54,631 nt of DNA from Lactifluus volemus (lineage: Eukaryota; Basidiomycota; Agaricomycetes; Russulales; Russulaceae): NCBI GenBank assembly GCA_022376515.1, contig WTXI01000247.1:1-54631 (forward strand), written 5' to 3'. The notes beneath the pieces are model-generated. The model searched no databases. It was not told the DNA's origin and saw only the letters and a program-made list of their open reading frames with translations. Shown here piece after piece: positions 31,345-42,792 of the stretch; position 1 is the first letter of the stretch, and every line of letters begins with the position of its first letter. Both the position numbers and the translations under genes were made by a program.

Positions 31345-31474
31345 AAAACAATTCTGGATGTAGTTGCTGATATCTCACTCTGTCAATGAGGAAACATCTC
31401 TGCTACGATGGCCTGCTTAAAGGTTGGTAAATTGAAAGGGACTCTTGAAACCCAAAGGCTTATCCTGAGTGAAA

Positions 31475-31507
31475 TCGCTAAGGAGCTGGCGGCCAGCTCC
31501 TTAGCGA
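31475..31507. repeat. 33-bp perfect palindrome with one-base centre
   Basis: Arms 31475-31490 and 31492-31507 are exact reverse complements around G31491, with a further imperfect extension to about 31470-31513. Confidence 0.95.
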
Positions 31508-31617
31508 CTTCACAGAGGATGCAAAAACGAGGCAACCCTCAGAAAGCAGTGTGGGAGCTGATGGTCCGTAATAGAATCTATGTCGAACTCACAATGGCAT
31601 TTTACTAGTAAAATTGC

Positions 31618-31920
31618 CTAGATACCACCAAAAGAAATGGATATTGGCTTGTAGTTTCCAGCCAAAAATGCGAAGGATGCGTAGATTCGGATCAAGGCAT
31701 CCCAAATCAGTTTGGACTCGCCAAGTTGATATTCGCCTTGGTGAAATTTCTGTAGGTAGGCTCCGTCCGTGAAAAACCTCGGTTTGTGAAAGCGAAGACT
31801 GAGGCGCTCGGGGCGGCTGAGCCGGCCCGGCCATTGGTGGCGTGGCGCTTCGCCACCTCCAACAATTTCCGCACATAAGTTTGAGACAAAGTCCTCCCTA
31901 CTGTACTCTTCACGTCCCAC
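31618..31920 (-). pseudogene. Unassigned coding-like fragment
   Basis: A 100-codon minus frame has a plausible protein-like stretch (YLQKFHQGEYQLGESKLIWD and IRIYASFAFLAGNYKPISIS). It lacks a convincing start context and downstream continuation. It could be a transposon relic in the gap between array units. No family was recognised. Confidence 0.25.
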
Positions 31921-31999
31921 TGGTTATATACGCCATGCGCCCTTCGCACGTGCGAGCGAGGTTAAGGGTCGACGTGGGGTCGGCATACCTATAAAGAAG

Positions 32000-32158
32000 T
32001 TCGGTTGATCAGTCAGCGCGTGTCAAGAATGCTTCGAGAAGAGGTTATCGCCACTCACTAACCGTTTTCTCCCACCGTCTCTATATAAAACCGGGAGACC
32101 GGGACTCGGATAATCGGATTTGCATCCCTATTTACCTTGGCGATTGTCTCCTCCTGCC
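32000..32158 (+). promoter_or_regulatory. Promoter of P450 copy 2
   Basis: The block with GTGTCAAGAATGCTTCGAG, CACTAACCGTTTTCTCCC and a TATA element TCTATATAAAACC (32081-32093) lies about 70 bp before the ATG. The leader TTTGCATCCCTATTTACCTT is shared with copy 1. Confidence 0.55.
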
Positions 32159-34297
32159 ATGGTATCACTAATATCCGTCCTCGATATTCTCGCTGCCGTA
32201 TGGTTCCTTGCTACTGTTTGGGCCATCCGAGATCATCGAAAGCGAGGAGGTCTACCCTACCCTCCCGGTCCCCGACCTTTGCCTATCATTGGCAATCTCC
32301 TCGATATTCCAAAGGAGTTCTCCTGGCTCGCATATACTCGCTTTTCGGAAAAATATGGTACAGTCCTTTTGTTAGCAGCAGCTCGTTTTATAAATTTGAG
32401 CCACAGGGAATATTTTGTCTTTCCATGTCTTTGGAATGATCATCGTCGTACTGAATACTGCCGACACTACAAAGGATCTCCTCGAAAAGCGTGGGGAAAT
32501 TTGCTCTGATCGTTACGTCGCCCCAATCTTTGAGATGTATGTTCGTTTGAGTAAGCGACCAGACCTATGGAATGACATGGCTTAGGGCAGGATGGGAATG
32601 GATGGTGCCCACCGCTAGATATGGAGAGCCATATCGCTTGGCACGCAAGATCCTCGATCGTGGCCTTCGCCCAGGGGCAGTAGCTCTACATCGATCCATG
32701 CAACGGTCCAGGGCACATGCACTCCTCACTAGGATGCTGGAATCTCCGCGCGAGTGGGCGGCCCACATTGAGCTGTGAGCACTGACGCTCCTCCTTCAAA
32801 GCATCCCTTCTCATTATGAAACTCTCAGTATGCAAGGCGAGTTGATGTTAGCAATGACATATGGTTACGAACCACAAGGGCGCAATGACAGGAAGCTCGA
32901 GATTGCCAGGCAGCTTTCTCGCATTGGGTCCAAAGTTGCTCTACCGGGTGCCTTGCTCGTCAATGACCTTGCATTTCGTATGTGCTATTTCATATTTTAC
33001 TGCATGATAGAATTCAGGTCATCGCCACAACCATAGTACGCCACATCCCCGAGTGGTTGCCTTGGTTCAGCTACAAGCCATTAGCTCGCGTATGCTATAG
33101 TATGGGACAGGAGGTCAAGCACGAACCAATCTGGTTTGTCAAAGAAAGCATGGTGATTGTTTCAGTTTGTGTGCGTTGGATAAACTCACTGCGTTATTCT
33201 CTAGCTCAATGGTACAGCGCAACCTTCACTCGCTCTCGAGAATCTACAGGCGTTGGAGGGCCTAAGCGAATCAGAACGAAGAGGGCCCGAGCAAACAATT
33301 GCAGAAAGTTTAGGGTCGATGTACACAGGTCAGTAATAATAATAATAATAATCAGTATTTGTTAGTTCGTTGAGGTTTGATTGATGTTTTCTGTAGCCGG
33401 AGCCGATAGTGTGCGTTGGCGATTCAATACCTCCTCTGTGGACACGCTTATTTCTTGCCCCCATTCTCTAGACAGTCTCGGCTCTCAGGTCATTTTTCTT
33501 AGCTGTTTCTCTCTACCCGGACATACAGAAGAAGGCACAGGAAGAACTTGATGCTGTCACAGGACGAGAGCGACTGCCGACCTTTGAGGATCGAGCGAGG
33601 CTACCTTTCGTCGATGCAGTGTGCAAGGAAGTCCTGAGATGGAATCCTGTCGGGCCTTTGGGTGCGCCCATCCGATGTCTTGTTGTCTGAGCCATCTCAG
33701 TTCATGTCACTGGTAGCTATTCCTCACGCAACGATGGAAGATATCGTATACAAGGGTTACTTCATACCAAAAGGTGCGCTGTTCTGCCTCGTGAACCCAT
33801 TATCATTTTTACACAAACGTTATCAGGTGCATTGGTGATCGGAAATACATGGTGTGTAGTCTTCGCCATATTTTGAAGCTAGCACCAATTAGATGCAGGG
33901 CAATTTTGCACGACCCTTCGGTGTATCCAGAGCCAGATGTCTTTAGGCCGGAGAGATTCCTTAAACTAGATGGAAGCTTGCGGGACGATCCGATATTGGT
34001 ATCTGCATTTGGATATGGACGGCGTATCTGTCCTGGAAGGCATTTTGCTGATGCGACGATATTCATCACGGTGGCATCTATGTTCTCTATTTTCAACATC
34101 TCAAAGGGACAAAGTGAAGATGGCGGGCCCTTTACTTACAGCTATACTGGCTCCATCTTAAGGTACGATTATGTCTCGCTTGTGAATGACAGACATCTTA
34201 TCGTATCTATAGTCAGCCAAACTCATTCCCGTGTTGCATCATTCCCAGAGATAGAAAGGCAGAAGAGCTTATTCTTTCCAAAGAGATGGAAAGTTGA
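32159..34297 (+). CDS. Cytochrome P450, copy 2 (complete, 12 exons, AGADS variant)
   Basis: Close paralogue of copy 1 with identical exon phases. Exons: 32159-32357, 32407-32536, 32586-32774, 32829-32977, 33037-33152, 33205-33328, 33397-33410, 33472-33661, 33717-33773, 33827-33851, 33899-34162, 34213-34297, giving 513 residues. Anchor, proline hinge ([15 protein letters not shown]), ExxR (CKEVLRW), PERF and haem loop [15 protein letters not shown] (Cys442) are intact. The 14-nt exon 7 ends in AGT instead of ACT, so the oxygen-activating I-helix Thr becomes Ser (AGADS-T). Exon 8 also has Arg for Met after SAL. It is tail-to-tail with the F-box gene at 35611. Substrate unknown. Confidence 0.9.
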
Positions 34298-35610
34298 GTT
34301 ATCTGCTCATCACAGGGCGTATAATGCTTTCTATTTTTGTACGTGCTACATGACAATATTTTGTACCTAGCAACTTTATGTGTTAGCCACGGTCATCGAC
34401 GGTTGCAAGATGGCTAGTAGAGGGAAATCGCGGGAACTGGTAATAAGCGCCATGGCATTGGCATACCACAGCTAGACTGTATCTTTTCCTGGTTCTCCAG
34501 CACCTATAAAGCTCATGCCGCTAGTAAAATGTGCCCCGATATCTGCATGGTAGTGGCGGCAAGTGCCGCAATTCCCATGGCCTGGCACCGACGACGACGA
34601 CAATATTAGCATCTGTGATACACGTCTCATCAGGTTTTTGATTCATTCCTCCCGACTAGTGTTATGATCTATGCGCAAGTAGACAACTTTTAGAATGTCC
34701 TACCAACTCGCAACTTGCGCGATGAACCAAATCTGAGTCGAGAAAGGCTGTAGTCCTTCCGCAGCTCGTGAAACAGTTACATCTTTTATACTTGGAGAAC
34801 GGGTGCTCGTGAGCGTTATGAAGCCCATGTTAGGCGTGTAGTGTCGAAGTCACTCTATTTAACACAACGAGACGGTAGAGAGCGGCGAGCAAAAGCGACG
34901 TTTCAGGTATTAAACGAGATCTGTGTGGAGGGGATGATACAACGGAAAGCGCTTTACAGCGCTAAACCAAAACTCTTGAGGCGTGGAATTCGTGGAACTT
35001 GTACGTTTTGATGTTGGTTTTAAGTGACGTGGAATCTCAAGACGTCTCGAAGGGATTGTTACTTCGTGTGGCTCATGTAGATAGTAACACATGCAGTACA
35101 GATACAAAATAGATGCAGCATATATGAGTCATGAAGACTACAGGTCAGAGGGCAAGTCAAGGGGGTCAGAAGTGCGGTAGTCAAACAAAGGAGGGCATGA
35201 GGATTTCGCTAGAATATCGTAGGACAAAAAGAGAGGGCTGGGATAAAGATACAGAACGAAAGAGAAAGGTACATGTAAAATAGGTCACGGGACAAAATAA
35301 TGGACGCACAAGACACTTGCGAGTCATCAACGAAACAGAGAGACAAAAGGGTGTTCGAGATATATGAGGAGGAAGTAAATCAGACACGAACCGAAGGTGT
35401 AACATAGCAGTGAGCCCGAGGGGGAAAAAGGTGGTCGTGGTCGAGGAGGGTTTCCGGAGTACGAGAGGAGATAGAGGGCACAACTTGGTGTCACATCGGC
35501 ATCCAGGATCGTTGTCAGAGCGCCGAAGGCGACCAAACGAGGATAGATAGATAGGGAAAGAGAAAATATATGCGGGCGCTTTAAAAGGAGACCGCAGCGC
35601 TGACCTTACC
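34298..35610. other. Intergenic of the convergent P450 copy 2 / F-box pair
   Basis: It contains array-shared blocks: a GGTAGTGGCGGCAAGTGCCG type segment near 34550, also found near 40690 and 46570, and the F-box 3' flank at 35060-35610. No separate gene is seen. Confidence 0.6.
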
Positions 35611-37083
35611 CTATATCCATCCCCCCGAATGGCCGCGATGGACAGTTACCGGGTGACCGGAGTGTTGGCGCGCAGTGACGAATGACTCCGTGCCTTGTTG
35701 CGTAGCTTGGTCTGGCGGAAGCTGATCAACAAAAAGGCTCTCCAGCGAGGGTAATACCTCGGCGGCTGATTCTCCAGTGAGCCCTTGTAACGCGGCCACG
35801 ATGAGTGGCTCTAGCTTGGTGGATATTATCAGCTTCCGCACGGAGGGAAATGAGTGAAAAAGTTCGAGCCATAACGTGGGATCCATATCATCTGGTAGAA
35901 TGTCCGGTGGAAGGTCTCTGTCACATAGATGGTCGTGGTTGATGCTGAGCTCCTCCACGCTGGAGTGGAGGGACAGAATCCGGCTGCAAATCTGCGATGC
36001 GTAAAAGACTTGCCAGTCTAACCTTTTGCACAAGATTTTCCACGAGGAAACAGCCCCGCTGAAGGTGGGCCATTTATGTAAATCTGGGTGAAAGACGATA
36101 TTGACATAGCCAGTCGGATGGAACTCCAGAGATGGACTGGTTAACCTCAACCATTCTAGGTGACTGAGAAACCGAACGGTTTGCGGAATGTCAAAGATAA
36201 GCTGATTGAAGAAGCCAATTTTGAAGCAATTGAGTCGAGGGGCATCGAGTCTGGCGGCGAGGACTTCCAGATACTCGCTGACACCTCTGAAACTCAACTT
36301 GGTGAGAGCGGGGAGCAGAGAGCGGGTCAGTGGAGGCAGAGGTCGGTTTCTTCGTTTGGGATGAGGAGTCGGGGATAGGAATGTGATGTTAAAATTTTCG
36401 AGTTTGGTCAAGGCGGAGAGATAAGTAGCCATGTCCTCGGGTGGAATGTACGCATTACTTGGTAACTCGTTAAGATCGAGAGTTGTAAGGCCAGTCGAAG
36501 AAAGGAGTAGTCTTGGCAAAGATGGAAATGAAACCCCATTCAAACGAAGGACTTGTAAACGTGGGGCGGATCCATGCAAGAACGTATCGGGAACGAACAA
36601 GGTCCTATCCGAATCCGTTGACTCTAGGTAAAGACATTTCAAATTCGGAAATGGCCCCTGCATGACCGTGTGAATTTGTTCCCATAGACAATCGGATCGA
36701 GAAGCGATCATAACCCGGCATACGCGGTCAGGACACTTCAACGCGGTAATAAGGTTGTCCAAGCTGTCCACGGGGTTCCACAAATTGTAGTGAAAGTAGA
36801 CGACGAGAGGCAGTGCTGGCCAGATATTCAGCAGTTTCGTCACAGGCGTTTTGGCTGTGCAGAAAATTTGCAGCTTGAGGCCGAGTGGTGATTGAAAAAC
36901 GACATCTCGCCATCTTCTGCAAACGTGCACCAGCTTCTCCCAATTCACGCACCATTTCTGTGGATTCATACTGCGATATTCGTTGATCATGGCAGCTCGA
37001 TAGAAACGAAATATTTCTAGGAGAACATCATCAGGGAGCGATCCGATTGTCACTCGTTCGAGCATCAGGCCTGTGCCATACAA
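35611..37083 (-). CDS. F-box/LRR-like protein, array copy F1 (intact)
   Basis: Presumed substrate receptor of an SCF ubiquitin ligase; target unknown. Single coding exon, 490 residues. The F-box is at about 12-60 (SLPDDVLLEIFRFY, then LVHVCRRWRDVVFQSPLGL, Skp1-binding). The remainder is Leu-rich with weak irregular repeats (PRLQVLRLNGVSFPSLPRLL, then LTTLDLNEL), as in fungal F-box proteins of the F-box-like class. A basic PHPKRRNRPLPP loop is conserved in all copies. The C-terminus ends in a TARQHSGHPVTVHR motif. Upstream on the minus strand a CAG|GTAGAA donor (near 37133) suggests a spliced 5' leader. Confidence 0.88.
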   Translation of the reverse strand: MYGTGLMLERVTIGSLPDDVLLEIFRFYRAAMINEYRSMNPQKWCVNWEKLVHVCRRWRDVVFQSPLGLKLQIFCTAKTPVTKLLNIWPALPLVVYFHYNLWNPVDSLDNLITALKCPDRVCRVMIASRSDCLWEQIHTVMQGPFPNLKCLYLESTDSDRTLFVPDTFLHGSAPRLQVLRLNGVSFPSLPRLLLSSTGLTTLDLNELPSNAYIPPEDMATYLSALTKLENFNITFLSPTPHPKRRNRPLPPLTRSLLPALTKLSFRGVSEYLEVLAARLDAPRLNCFKIGFFNQLIFDIPQTVRFLSHLEWLRLTSPSLEFHPTGYVNIVFHPDLHKWPTFSGAVSSWKILCKRLDWQVFYASQICSRILSLHSSVEELSINHDHLCDRDLPPDILPDDMDPTLWLELFHSFPSVRKLIISTKLEPLIVAALQGLTGESAAEVLPSLESLFVDQLPPDQATQQGTESFVTARQHSGHPVTVHRGHSGGWI

Positions 37084-38267
37084 GTCAGCAGTCGTTGCAG
37101 TCGTTGCTTTACATAAGTTCTACCTGGTCTTTGTTGAATAGAGGCCCCAGGTAATGACTGGGGGATGATACTATTCCTGGGCCAGGGGGACCGAAGGTGG
37201 TCAGTGATGGGGTTTTTAGTGCGCCTGTCAGTGATTGCTGATTGTAGATCAGCAAGTATTTTTTAATAGTGGGAGATATGGACATACCCAATAGGGTCCA
37301 TCGGCAGGAACGATAACGGGGATAGTTGTACAATAGTATCACCGACAGACAAGAGTGGTCCTAGCCACAGTCACGTACACCTCCGAGTCGAAGCACCGCA
37401 TTATTAATCATGGACCGGAGATGGCCAAATACGACAATCCGATAACTATGGTGGATGCACAAGTGGATGCATGTAGTACTTGGCGGGGAGAGTATCGACT
37501 CGGAATAACTTACCTGAACAGTCAACCCAATCATCGCCAACTGCACAGCAAACTGAGAATACTCCAACTTCCATCGAGTCGCTGACATACGATGACGATG
37601 AGCTCACAGTGATCAAAGCGGCCATAACTCCGACTGTATTTCCAATCTGGTAGAATACACTGCGATCGGGTATTCCATTCGTTCGAGCGGTAGGGGAGTG
37701 TTTCCGGAAGACAGACGACGCGACCCTGAAGACACAGGCGAAATTCATGGGAAGAATCCGGTGGTAGGGGCGCATGAAGAGGTTATACTGACCGGCAGAA
37801 AAAAAGATTGTCACGATAACTGGGCTCAGCCGAGCGAGGAGATGGGCGTGGAAGCCGTGGCTGTCATCGGCTCGGTTTTCACCGGACGTTCACCTTTGAG
37901 CCCAACGTGGCGCCTCATTTTTCCCTCGACCTATGCTTAGCTGGAGCCTCACCTATCCAAATCAGGGAGCTTGCGCACGTCCAACACTGTCTTTATCCTC
38001 AACGGAACCGAGTCCCACATGATATTCTCTTCTCACTCCTCACTCCGACGATAACTTACTCGGAGCAGGGCGAGTCCCTAACAGCACCGAACGATCGGTG
38101 GGGTTCTAGCTAAAATGCCGGTTAGCGCGCATCGAGTACTTCTGCGTTGATCGTCCACAAGACCGGCTTTTCATGCGACATCCGGGCTATCAGAAGTCTT
38201 CTCAGAAGTCAGACGCCAAAATGGATTTAAATACGGAATCGTGGTGATGGTTTCCTCACTATGATAT
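37084..38267. other. Intergenic with unassigned membrane-protein-like fragment
   Basis: On the minus strand 37500-37810 reads as coding-like sequence with possible exons. One is ARTNGIPDRSVFYQIGNTVG followed by a hydrophobic stretch. A GT-AG intron around 37600-37560 would then join FAVQLAMIGLTVQ. It may be a relic of a transporter-type gene; family not identified. 38100-38267 is the P450 copy 3 leader, sharing CCGGTTAGCGCG with copy 1. Confidence 0.35.
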
Positions 38268-40410
38268 ATGGCCATGACATCACTAATATCTGTCCTCGAT
38301 ATTCTCGCTGCAGTATCACTTCTTGTTATTCTTTGGTCTATCCGAGATCATCGGAAACGAGGAGGTCTACCCTACCCTCCCGGTCCCCGACCTTTACCTA
38401 TCATTGGCAATCTCCTCGACATTCCAAAGGAGTTCTCCTGGCTCGCATATAATCGCATTGCGGAAAAATATGGTACCCCTTTTGCTCTTAGTAGCTGCTC
38501 GTCTTACAACTTGAGCTGCAGGGAATATATTGTCCTTTCATGTCTTTGGAACGGTCATCGTCGTATTGAATACCGCGGAAGCTACAAAGGATCTCCTTGA
38601 GAAGCGTGGGGACATCTGCTCTGATCGTCCTGTCGTTCCAATCTTCGAGATGTATGTTCGTTTGATTAAGCGTCTGTGCCTATTGAATGACATGGCTTAG
38701 GGCAGGATGGCAGTGGGTTGTGAGCAGTGCTAGATACGGAGAGCCATATCGCCTGGCACGCAAGCTCCTAGATCGTGGTCTTCGCCCGGGGGCAGTGGCA
38801 CCACACCGCACCATGCAACGGTCCAGGGCACACGCTCTCCTCAACAGGGTGCTGGAATATCCGCACGAGTGGGAGTCCCATATCGAGCTGTAAGTGCTGA
38901 CGCTTCTCCTTCAAACTACCCCTGACCATTTGCGATATTTAAGTATGCAAGGGGAGTTGATATTAGCAATGACATATGGTTACGAACCACAAGGGCGCAA
39001 TGACAGGAAGATTGAGATTGCCAAGCAGCTTTCGAGCGTTGGGTCTCAAGTCGCTCTTCCGGGTGCCTTGCTCGTCAATGACCTTCCATTTCGTATGTGC
39101 TATTCCATCTTTAGAGGCACGATCGAACTCATCCCATCGCCGCAACCATAGTACGTCACATCCCTGAGTGGTTGCCTTGGTTCAGTTACAAGCCATTAGC
39201 TCGTGAATGCTATAATACTGGACAGAAGGTCATGCATGAACCAATTCGGTTCGTCAAAGAATGCATGGTGATTGTTTCGTGTCTGTGTGCCTTAGTGAAG
39301 CTCACTGCGTTGGTCTCATAGCTAAATGGCACAGCACAACCTTCGCTCGCTCTTGACAATCTACAGGCGTTGGAGGGCCTAAGCGAAACAGAACGCAGGA
39401 GGACAGAACGAACAATTGCAGAGGCTTTAGGTTCGATGTACGCAGGTCAGTATTTCCGAATGCATCGAGGTTAAACTGACTTGTTTTTTTTTCGGTAGCT
39501 GGGGCTGATACTGTGCGTTCCCCATTAGACATCTCTCACGTGGACATGTTCATTTCTTGTTCTCGTTTTCTAGACGGTCGCGGCTCTCATGTCGTTTTTC
39601 TTAGCTGCTTCTCTCTATCCCGACGTACAGAAGAAGGCACAGGAAGAACTTGATGCTGTCACAGGACGAGAGCGACTGCCGACTTTTGAGGATCGATCGA
39701 GACTACCTTTCGTCGATGCAGTGTGCAAGGAAGTCCTGAGATGGAAACCAGTTGTGCCTTTGGGTGCGTCCTTCCGATTACTGGCTGTCTGAGCTATCTC
39801 AATTTATGTCACTGGTAGCTATCCCTCATGCAACGATGGAAGATATCGTATACAAGGGTTACTTCATACCGAAAGGTGCGTTTTTTTGACTCGCGAACCT
39901 ATTGCCATTTTTGAATTTGAAGCAAACTTTATCACTGGCAGGTGCATTGATGATCGGAAATACATGGTGTGCAGTTTTCACCATGTTCTCCACTGGCAGC
40001 CAGCACTGATTATATACAGGGCAATTTTGCACGACCCTTCGGTGTATCCAGAGCCAGATGTCTTTAGGCCGGAAAGATTCCTTAATCCGGACGGAAGCTT
40101 GCGGGATGATCCGATATTGGTATCCACATTTGGATATGGACGGCGAATCTGTCCTGGAAGGCATTTTGTTGATGCGACGCTGTTTATCACCGTGGCATCT
40201 TTATTCTCTGTTTTCGACATTTCAAAAGGACAAGGGAGACCTTTTTCTTACAGCTATACTGGCACCATCATAAGGTACGACTATACCTCACCAGTGAATG
40301 ACAGACATCTTATTGTATCTATTAGTCAGCCAAACTCGTTCGCGTCTTCGATAATTCCCAGAGATGAAAAAGCAGAAGCGCTTATTCTTGCCTGTAAGTC
40401 GGAAAGTTGA
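38268..40410 (+). CDS. Cytochrome P450, copy 3 (complete, 12 exons)
   Basis: Third paralogue, somewhat more diverged. Exons: 38268-38472, 38522-38651, 38701-38889, 38944-39092, 39152-39267, 39322-39445, 39499-39512, 39574-39763, 39819-39875, 39942-39966, 40020-40274, 40326-40410, giving 512 residues. Membrane anchor [20 protein letters not shown], hinge, AGADT on the 14-nt exon 7, ExxR, PERF and [15 protein letters not shown] (Cys444) are all intact. Exon 11 lacks three codons relative to copies 1 and 2 (SKGQ then RPFSY). Exon 12 and its downstream sequence are the parts repeated as remnants near 46153 and 49115. Tail-to-tail with F-box copy F2. Confidence 0.9.
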
Positions 40411-41203
40411 GGTATCCACCTACCGCCCTCTTCGCAAAGCTGTATTCCATGTATTATTTTTGTACGTGCCACACGACGATACTTTGTATCTAGCACCTAT
40501 ATGAGCTTCCTTCGTCGTTGACTGGAAATAAGTGCCCCCAGCATTGGCGTGGCATAATTGGGACATTATGACAACGGCTGTGCCATGTATTCTATATTAC
40601 CTATCAAGTTCCTTCCATTCGTTCGGTGCGGGGAAAGGACCAAGGGAGTAAGATGCTAATCCCGGGTCATTCCCCCAAGAGCCGCGCGCATGGTAGCGGC
40701 GGCAAGTGCCGGAATCCCTATGGTTCGACACCGATGACGACAAGATCAGGATGCCACCCCAATGTCTGTGACATTCCTCTTCTATTAGAGACTGTCTTGA
40801 CTAGTTTATTTTGGGATGAGGTGGTGTGAGTATGCCGCTATCAGGCGCGTGAAAGTCAATATATTGTCATAGGGAAACGGTAGATATGAAGTCTACATGT
40901 CACAAAGGGGATCAAAAGTGAGGTAGTTACACAAACAAAGAAGGGCATGTAGCTATCGTGACAACGTAGTCGTAGAAAGGGAGGGCCCGGGGTCAGGCTG
41001 CAGAACCGAAAGGAAAGGTACATGAAACCGAGACTCGTAGCATTAGAGACGGTACAGCTTGGTGACATTCCAGCAGTCCAGGATCGTTGTCAGAGCACCG
41101 AGAGTAACCGTATTAGGGCAGATAGTGGGACGATGAAAGGGAATGGGTGGAAGGAAGTAAATCCGGGTGGTTTCAATGGCAACCGCCAACTGCTGCGTTG
41201 GCC
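40411..41203. other. Intergenic of the convergent P450 copy 3 / F-box F2 pair
   Basis: This is the array unit spacer. It is shared in part with 34300-35610, 46350-47230 and 49240-49950 (for example GGGATGAGGTGGTGTGAGTAT and GTGAAAGTCAATATATTG). No gene is seen. Confidence 0.6.
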
Positions 41204-42700
41204 TTAGCCTATAATATCCCTCGAAAATTGGGTGCGATGGACAGTTATAGGGTGACCGGAGTCAATACCGGAGCGTTTGGTCCGTGTGACGAATGACTCT
41301 ATGCCTTCCTTCGTAGCGTTGTCTATGGTAATTTGACGATCACTGGGATAGGGCTCATCAATGGTAAGACTCTCTAGCAAGGGGAATACGTCGAGGAGAG
41401 AATTCCCGCTGGCAGTGACTCTTTGTAACGCAACTGCGATGAGCGGCACCATCTCGGCAGACACTGTCAACCCCCGCACAGAGGGGAATGACCGAAAAAT
41501 ATCATGCCATAGAGTGGGGTCAATGTAGTCTGACCGAGGTCCTGGCGGAAGGTATTTGTCCCACACGAAGGGCCAGCAACTAATATCGAGCCACTCCACG
41601 CCAGAGCAGAGGGGTTTCATCTGGCTGCATATCTGCGCTGCGGAAAAGACTTGCCAATCTAATTCTTTGCACGTGACAAACCACCTTAAAGTAGGCTGAA
41701 TGTGAAATAAAAGATTGACGTTGCCAGCCCGATCGAACTTCAACCGTGGCCTAGATTTCCTGACACACTCTAGATGACTAAGAAACCGAATGGTTTCCGG
41801 AATGTCAATTACAGGCTGGTTGAAGTAGCCCGTATCAAAAGATTCGAGTCGAGGGGCGTCAATTCGGCCAGCGAGGACTTCCAGATACTCGCTAACACCT
41901 CGGAATTCAATCTGAGTGAGAGCGGGGAGGACAGAACGGGTCGGCGGAGGCAGGGGTCGGTTTCTTCTTTTGGGATGAGGAGTTGGTGATTTGAATCTAA
42001 TGGTAAGGGTTTCGAGCATTGTCAATGTGGATAGACATGTAGCCATTGCCTCGGGTGGAATGTACCCAATATTCGATACGAATTCAAGGTGAAGAGTTGT
42101 GAGGTCAGTTGCAGACAAGAGCAGTCTCGGAAAAGATGGAAGTGAGACCCCCTCGAAACGTAGATATTTCAAACTTGGGGCGGATCCGTTCAAGAATGTA
42201 CCGGGAAGGTGCAACACTCTATCAATTGATGACACGAAAGAAAGGCGTGTCAATGCCGGAAATGGCTCCTGCATGACTGCGAGAACTTGATCCCATTGAG
42301 AATCCAGTAGATAAGCGATATCGACCTCGGATACGCGATCGAGATGCTCCAGTGCGGCAATCAGGTTGTCCAAGTTCTCCTCGGGTTTCCACCTTTGACC
42401 GTGAAAGAATATGTGGAGAGGAAATGGTGGCCACGTAGTATTTAGCAGTGTCCTCGCAGGCGCTTTGATTGTGCATAAAATTTGCAGATCGAGACCGAGT
42501 GGTGATCCAAAAATGACGACTCTCCATCTTTGGCACACGTGCGCTAACTTGTGCCAATTCCTGTACCATTTCTGCGGATCGATAGTTTCGAGCCTGGGGG
42601 TGGCGATTCCGAGTCGACAGAATCGAAATATGACTAGGAGGACATCATCGGGTAGCGATCCGATTGTCACTCGTTGGGACACCAGGCCTGGGCCATACAA
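41204..42700 (-). CDS. F-box/LRR-like protein, array copy F2 (intact)
   Basis: 498 residues in one coding exon, with the F-box at about 12-62 (SLPDDVLLVIFRFC, then LAHVCQRWRVVIFGSPLGL). The Leu-rich body is conserved with F1 (ALTRLSFVSSIDRVLHLPGT, then FPRLLLSATDLTTLHL), as are PHPKRRNRPLPPPTR and the C-terminal HPITVHRT. A donor CAG|GTAAGT on the minus strand at 42750 suggests a 5'UTR intron ending before the ATG. The 5' leader region contains the 35-bp palindrome at 42758-42792. Presumed SCF substrate adaptor. Confidence 0.88.
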   Translation of the reverse strand: MYGPGLVSQRVTIGSLPDDVLLVIFRFCRLGIATPRLETIDPQKWYRNWHKLAHVCQRWRVVIFGSPLGLDLQILCTIKAPARTLLNTTWPPFPLHIFFHGQRWKPEENLDNLIAALEHLDRVSEVDIAYLLDSQWDQVLAVMQEPFPALTRLSFVSSIDRVLHLPGTFLNGSAPSLKYLRFEGVSLPSFPRLLLSATDLTTLHLEFVSNIGYIPPEAMATCLSTLTMLETLTIRFKSPTPHPKRRNRPLPPPTRSVLPALTQIEFRGVSEYLEVLAGRIDAPRLESFDTGYFNQPVIDIPETIRFLSHLECVRKSRPRLKFDRAGNVNLLFHIQPTLRWFVTCKELDWQVFSAAQICSQMKPLCSGVEWLDISCWPFVWDKYLPPGPRSDYIDPTLWHDIFRSFPSVRGLTVSAEMVPLIAVALQRVTASGNSLLDVFPLLESLTIDEPYPSDRQITIDNATKEGIESFVTRTKRSGIDSGHPITVHRTQFSRDIIG

Positions 42701-42757
42701 GTCAGCAATCGCTGATCCACCACGACTATGATGCCAATACTACTACTTACCTGGACT

Positions 42758-42792
42758 TTCAACAGGGACCAGGTTACCTGGTCCCTGTTGAA
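42758..42792. repeat. 35-bp palindrome with one-base centre in the F2 leader
   Basis: Arms 42758-42774 and 42776-42792 are exact reverse complements around T42775. The right arm (ACCTGGTCCCTGTTGAA) is the ancestral sequence found upstream of F3 and F4. The left arm is a new inverted copy. Confidence 0.95.
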
